A stretch of 64,000 bases of DNA, taken from Argopecten irradians (taxonomy: Eukaryota; Mollusca; Bivalvia; Pectinida; Pectinidae). Position 1 is the stretch's first letter, and the number at the start of each line of letters is the position of its first letter. Shown one piece after another: positions 59,501 to 64,000 of the stretch. Location of the stretch: contig NC_091142.1 of the NCBI RefSeq assembly GCF_041381155.1, forward strand, positions 5,769,778-5,833,777. The letters run 5' to 3'. The notes below the pieces were generated by a model. It did no database searches, was not told where the DNA came from, and worked only from the letters and a program-made list of their open reading frames with translations. The position numbers and the translations under genes were made by a program.

Positions 59501-62500
59501 GATGAACATGAACAAGAGCATTGTTACAGAAGATGAAATGAGCATTACCATTAATCGTACTGGTCAATGAAAGCTGATCAATGTGGCGACTTATATTTAG
59601 TTATTCACAAACGGAAGTGTCCCTGACAAGTGAACTTGAAAGTTATCAGAGCGTTTCTCTAACGAAAGTGGAAACTGGGTATTTCTAATCTTTGAAATTA
59701 ACTGGACGATATTCTAATGAAAGTGTAACTGGGTAGTTTTCTAATCCCCCCACTCAGAGTTGAGAATATTAAATTTTTTTGAGCATTTTCTTTTATTGTT
59801 TTTATTTTCATAAAAATACCGATTCATGCAATATATATACGTACATAAGCATAAGCATGCATACATGTAGACAAATATGCATACATACATACATATACAT
59901 ACATACATACATACATACATACACACACACACCCTTACATACTTATATTCATAATTTTCTAATGTTGAAGTTAACTGGACGATATTCAAACGAGAGTGTT
60001 AACTGGGTATTTTTCGAACATAAATGTTCACTTGGCGTTTCTCTACCGCAGTTGTTAACGTGGCGCTCTCAAAAAGTAATCCAAGCGTTTCCCTAAAGAC
60101 AGCGTAAACTGGGTGTTACTCGAAAAACAAATGTTAGAAAGAAAGTATCAACTGGAAGTTTCTTCTCTATAACAGAATATTTAATTGGATGTTTCTTTAA
60201 CGAAAACATTTCCTGGATGGATTTTTCTCAAACGATAAGATACCAATTTCATTTCCCAAGCCAATGCAACAAAAATGCACCGTAAAGTTTGTTTGCGTGA
60301 CATAAATGTGTACAGAGCAGAGCAAGGCAAACGATATCCTTTGATTACAAAAATTTAGACAAAACAATTTGTGACTAAATTAAATGATTATCCATCTTAT
60401 ATCTAAAACATGCAACCGCAAATGAAAATATTTTACAGTCATTTCCGGTTTCTAACATAAACAACAACACAAAATCTTACGTAACAAAACGTGTACACAT
60501 CTGTGAATTAGTCCAAATTGCAACAACGGACGACTTTTATTCCATACTGCGAGATGATAATATATCTTGCACGTGAAAAACACGGAAATGCTTAAAGGGG
60601 TCGCTTGTTGGTGTAACTAGGTCATCTCAGAAAGAGAAAATAAGATAACGCGTATCTGATACAGAGAGCACTAGATATGAAGCATGGTGAATTGAACCAG
60701 GTGTTATGGCAGTGTAAATATTACTGTATTTTACTAAAAAATAGCGTGATACCGTATAGCTGGATATTTTCGCGGGAAAGACATTTTTGCGATTTCGCAG
60801 GACATTGCTATAATCGCAAAAAGTTGATCCGCGAAATATTGAGAAAAGGTTGAATCATATTAACCCTGACAGTCAGATTGTGAAAATTTAAATTTAACAA
60901 AATCAAATTTAATTGTTTTAAGTTAGAATCGCTAAATGTTGACCTGCATAAATAGCTGGCTTTTCTTTTTTCATACACGTTGTATTTATTTTTGCGTTCA
61001 TCGTAAAAGGAGTCATTTCATTACTTTTTTAAAATGTGTTCTTTATAACAAATAAACGAAATATTATCATTCATGAAATGTTGATTTTACATAGAGATTA
61101 ATTAATTAACATATTAATTTATGTTACAGTAATAATTATTGCGCTTGATGCAACAATATACAGTCGGTAAAATTGTTTTGATTGAACACAGTGGCAGCGT
61201 ACCGTGTGGGCAGATATTATTATTGGTAAACAACAATTTTGCGATTTTGATTCAAATTGAGACAATTTGATAATTACAAATTATCCGACTATATGTGAAA
61301 ATATGATTTACCTTACGCAATAGTATCCAGCGTGACAAATCATTCGGAACTACAATACGGCAAATCATGAATACAATTACATGTCTAATGGAAGAGTAGC
61401 TGATTTACGTGTACCAGATCTTAATGACTGTAAGTGTAAATAGGATTTACCTTACCCAACGATATCCCGAGAAATCATGAAATACCACGCCGCAAAAAAT
61501 ACCTAAACGGTTTCAGGTAAAAGCAACAACGGACGATCATACAGTGTATCTATAAACGATGCATCCCTTGGCAACGTAATCAGAAATACAGCGGACTCTG
61601 ATCAGAATGTTTCAAGACGCGAGAAAATATGTTTTGTTAAGAACTGGGCGTATGTGAAATTGGCCGGATCCGTTTGACGCCGACAGTTTGTGTCCGACAT
61701 CTGCTAGATCTATCAGATTCTCTCCATTCTGCTGGTCTGATCAATCACAAAGGCTCCCGGTTTTATTAAACGTCGATTAAATTTGGGAGTTGTTTGGAAA
61801 TACATTATATTGTATCATACGCAACAGCCTCCACAGTGAAGCGCTGTCAATCAAAAACGCGCGACGCATGCGCATCGTGATTATTTATCAATCTGGAGTT
61901 ATCTTTATAGCATGTTCCCCCAAATCATGATGTTCTTTTCAAGGTTAGCTGGGATCGATTTACAAGGTGTTGTAACTTTGATCATGTTTATATCAATGCA
62001 TAATATTTAGAACCGCAAAAGAAACGTCTTCTAAAACTCCGGGAATCACGATTTGATGAATATCAAAACCTGTTTCTTTCATAATATTAATAATTAAAAA
62101 TATTCACATGCTATCACATTGGCCCAGCAAGATATAGATTTGACATAATATCTCGAAGGCAATTGGCATTGTAACTACTCTTAAAGAAATTTTACATAAT
62201 TGGATGGACTGTTATATTGACTGCAGGAAATGGTTATCTCAATTTAATCATTTTGACCCCTATGGCATTGAATGAACGTCAAAGTATTTCGTCTGATATG
62301 ATAAATGATCTACCCGATATCTGGAAGAAATTACGCTTACGAAAATTTCAATATTGATAAAGGTCATTCAATAAAGGTCCAGCTTGGCCGGGATGTAATA
62401 CCGTATATCGTCTATGTATCGAACAGTAATTTTTGACGTAAAAGTTGTTTTACTTTTGGGATTCACGTCACTTGCATGATTAATAGATTTCAAGGTCAAT

Positions 62501-63631
62501 AATAATCTTAGTCTTTGTAGACATTATAAATTGAAGTGATGACGTTTCTTTTGCGGCTTAGTTTATTATTAGAGAAAGAACATTCCTTCCTACCTTGGCG
62601 TCATATTCAAATTCCCAGTTTGGTTTGTTGCTAACATTAACATCAGTAAGATTGAGGAAATAATTCTGATAGTTCAACGCTGCCTGTAAAACAAAAAAGT
62701 GAAAGCATAGCATTAGCTTAAAATGTCAAATATGTATAACTCAAACTTACATAACGTCAAATGACACCAATAAACCAAAGTCAAAATACTGCCAACCAGG
62801 TAACAGGGTCATGAAACTGTCATCGACTTTTGCCAAGCCAATAGAAATACATAACTCTGTGTGTAATCGACAAAACAAAAAAACCTGACAGAAAGGGCTA
62901 CTTCTGAAATTAGGATCAGTGTGAATGCATCATACTCATATACAACTGAATAAATTATAGACACAAATGTACTATAAATATTTGGAAGATATTTCTGAAA
63001 GTTTCCATCTAATATTCTAAATTTGCATATTACAGAGATATCTGCACTTGCGGGTAGGTATTGATTGTGACGTCATGTGTTTGCGAGCGTAACGTCATAC
63101 TTTTCGGAGAAATTGACGTGAATTGCATTCACAAAATAATGACGTAACAATCGATACCTACCCGCAAGGGAGCTAGCTCTGTAATATGCAAAGACGGAAT
63201 ATTGTTTTCAGTGGAGTTCAATGATTTGTTTGATCATTTGTTAATAAAATCCAAAAGTTGCTTCACATCGATGAAAATAAACAGAATATGTTAACACATT
63301 TAAACATTGATTTCTGTTTAACCCATTAAAAAGTTTAATGTAATGACGACTGAACACAAATCCCACCTTTGAGCAGTAGGTGTAAATGGTTTCATAAATA
63401 CGGTACCAGATTATACAGGTGTGTCCAAGTTCCCTTACCCACGAACTGCCTTCGTAAAAACCATCCAGTTCGTAGATCCGGAATCCCGGGTTGAGGTTTG
63501 AGAATGTTGTCACACTTCCGGGGATATAAACGACGCTGATTGGTCGGGTGAAATTGACGTTGTCATACATCACTTCATAAAAGTTGGCGTGGCTGTGTCC
63601 GAAAAATTGTCCTACAATAGTGCTCTCGTAT
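56538..63631 (-). CDS. SMPD1: acid sphingomyelinase-like phosphodiesterase, C-terminal four exons
   Basis: Four exons join in phase on the minus strand: 63631-63439, 62683-62594, 57084-56990 and 56652-56538 (stop TGA 56540-56538). The 5' exons lie beyond 64000. YESTIVGQFFGHSHANFYEV holds the GHxH pair that in human SMPD1 (GHTH) supplies two zinc ligands of the calcineurin-like phosphoesterase centre. Then come RPISVVYIPGSVTTFSNLNP, GFRIYELDG, NYFLNLTDVN and MKSNDTLFQKF. The last exon has cysteines spaced C-x3-C-x5-C-x12-C, the same as in the human C-terminal domain. For the last intron, an acceptor at 56654-56653 gives FYSYYQKSAS in phase; the AG ten bases further on would lose the cysteines. 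The enzyme cleaves sphingomyelin to ceramide in lysosomes or outside the cell. Several ASM-like paralogues exist in molluscs, so orthology to SMPD1 itself is probable but not certain. Confidence 0.9.
59020..59085. repeat. right-end fragment of the AAAGATGCTCC MITE
   Basis: CTGTTCCTGTTTTTGATAGC followed by GTCAGCGGTGGAGTATCTTT matches the end of the copy at 48052-48411. Confidence 0.6.
59625..60235. repeat. degenerate tandem repeat, period about 40-50 bp
   Basis: About a dozen diverged units carry TTAACTGGGTATTTCTC and TAACGAAAGTGT in varying order. The CATA microsatellite (about 59880-59940) interrupts it. Confidence 0.55.
59880..59940. repeat. (CATA)n / (CA)n microsatellite
   Basis: Tandem CATA units are followed by CACACACACACAC. 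The open frames on both strands across it are not genes. Confidence 0.9.
60749..60962. mobile_element. short inverted-repeat element, family with AGCCGGTTATT ends, copy 3
   Basis: It starts ATACCGTATAGCTGGATATT and ends CATAAATAGCTGGC-like, with TTTCGCGGG inside. See the copies at 5425 and 50602. Confidence 0.5.
63013..63201. mobile_element. 189-bp palindromic MITE, copy in SMPD1-like intron
   Basis: It runs from TATTCTAAATTTGCATATTA to TATGCAAAGACGGAATA, with GCGGGTAGGTATTGATTG and CGATACCTACCCGCAAGG in the arms. It is exactly 189 bp like the copies at 12511 and 21641. Confidence 0.8.
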
Positions 63632-64000
63632 CTGTCAAAGAAGAGCAAAAAAGATTCCCGGTTGTTTCTCTTCAAAATATTAGCATATCAACATTGTGAT
63701 ATATGGTTGGTGTATAAACATGACCAAATATTTGAAATAAATGTTTAATGCGTTAATTATTTTCGCGTTAGCTGCTTGTCCGACAAATACGCGAAATATA
63801 CACGCGCTCAAAAATGAGTAGATTTACAGCACAAGAAACAAGCAATGTTTATTGTTGTGTTTCATTTTAGAAAATTTCTGATTCTTTCAAGTATAATGAT
63901 GGGATATATAATCGTGTGTATCTATATGAATCGATTTCATCAAATAGAGTAGGAAATTCTATATGAAACGAGAATTACTTCTGTTCTTTTTTTTTTAAAT
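63632..64000. other. intron of the SMPD1-like gene running off the window
   Basis: No exon was recognised upstream of the acceptor at 63633-63632. The missing catalytic exons must lie to the right of the window. Confidence 0.6.

Larger units (their letters stand above)
57085..62593. other. large intron of the SMPD1-like gene
   Basis: This 5.5-kb intron has no recognised exon. It contains a degenerate tandem repeat (59625-60235), a CATA microsatellite, a MITE fragment (59020-59085) and a short inverted-repeat element (60749-60962). Confidence 0.6.

Noticed and set aside
59741-60096. Overlapping open frames on both strands around the CATA repeat
   Set aside because: Both are translations of the microsatellite (CMYVCMYVC and HTYIHTYIH) and carry no domain.
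1-64000. LTR retrovirus-like, Polinton or Helitron element
   Set aside because: No paired long terminal repeats, capsid, integrase or replication-helicase frames were recognised anywhere in the window.

Overview
The window looks like nuclear DNA from an invertebrate animal, most likely a bivalve mollusc. It is AT-rich, its genes have short exons and long introns with GT-AG borders, and it is crowded with small inverted-repeat elements and tRNA-headed SINEs of a kind I associate with bivalves. The species call is inference; the eukaryotic gene structure is read directly. No bacterial-type operon, CRISPR array, rRNA or intact tRNA was found.

Five protein-coding genes can be assembled exon by exon with matching reading phase. 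From left to right they are: the 3' end of a small gene with a FAR1/ZSWIM-type zinc-finger domain (+, 1-1369); a complete TANGO2 gene (-, 12051-6031, 7 coding exons, 292 aa, with two candidate non-coding 5' exons at 14782 and 17494); a complete MED19 Mediator-subunit gene (-, 28078-21267, 6 coding exons); a complete TMEM120 gene (+, 28874-45970, 12 coding exons, 357 aa) that starts head-to-head with MED19 about 0.8 kb away; and the last four exons of an acid sphingomyelinase (SMPD1-like) gene (-, 63631-56538) whose 5' part lies beyond the right edge. These are ordinary housekeeping genes (haem/lipid handling, transcription, membrane lipid biology, lysosomal lipid breakdown). Apart from the possible shared MED19/TMEM120 promoter, nothing suggests they act together.

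Most of the remaining sequence is introns and intergenic DNA holding non-autonomous DNA transposons, SINEs, satellites and hairpins. At least eight repeat families were found by comparing parts of the window with one another. They include a 189-bp palindromic element (six copies), a 366-bp element with AAAGATGCTCC termini (three copies and a fragment), two families bounded by TTAA (about 576 bp and 408 bp, two copies each), a fold-back element with 9-bp target duplications of Mutator type, and a hAT-like element with an 8-bp duplication.

No new multi-gene system is evident. The most unusual feature is at TANGO2 exon 4: its 5' splice site is the last member of a tandem array in which eight further donor-like sequences lie downstream at steps of 62 or 77 bp. 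Other repeats also sit very close to splice sites in TMEM120.
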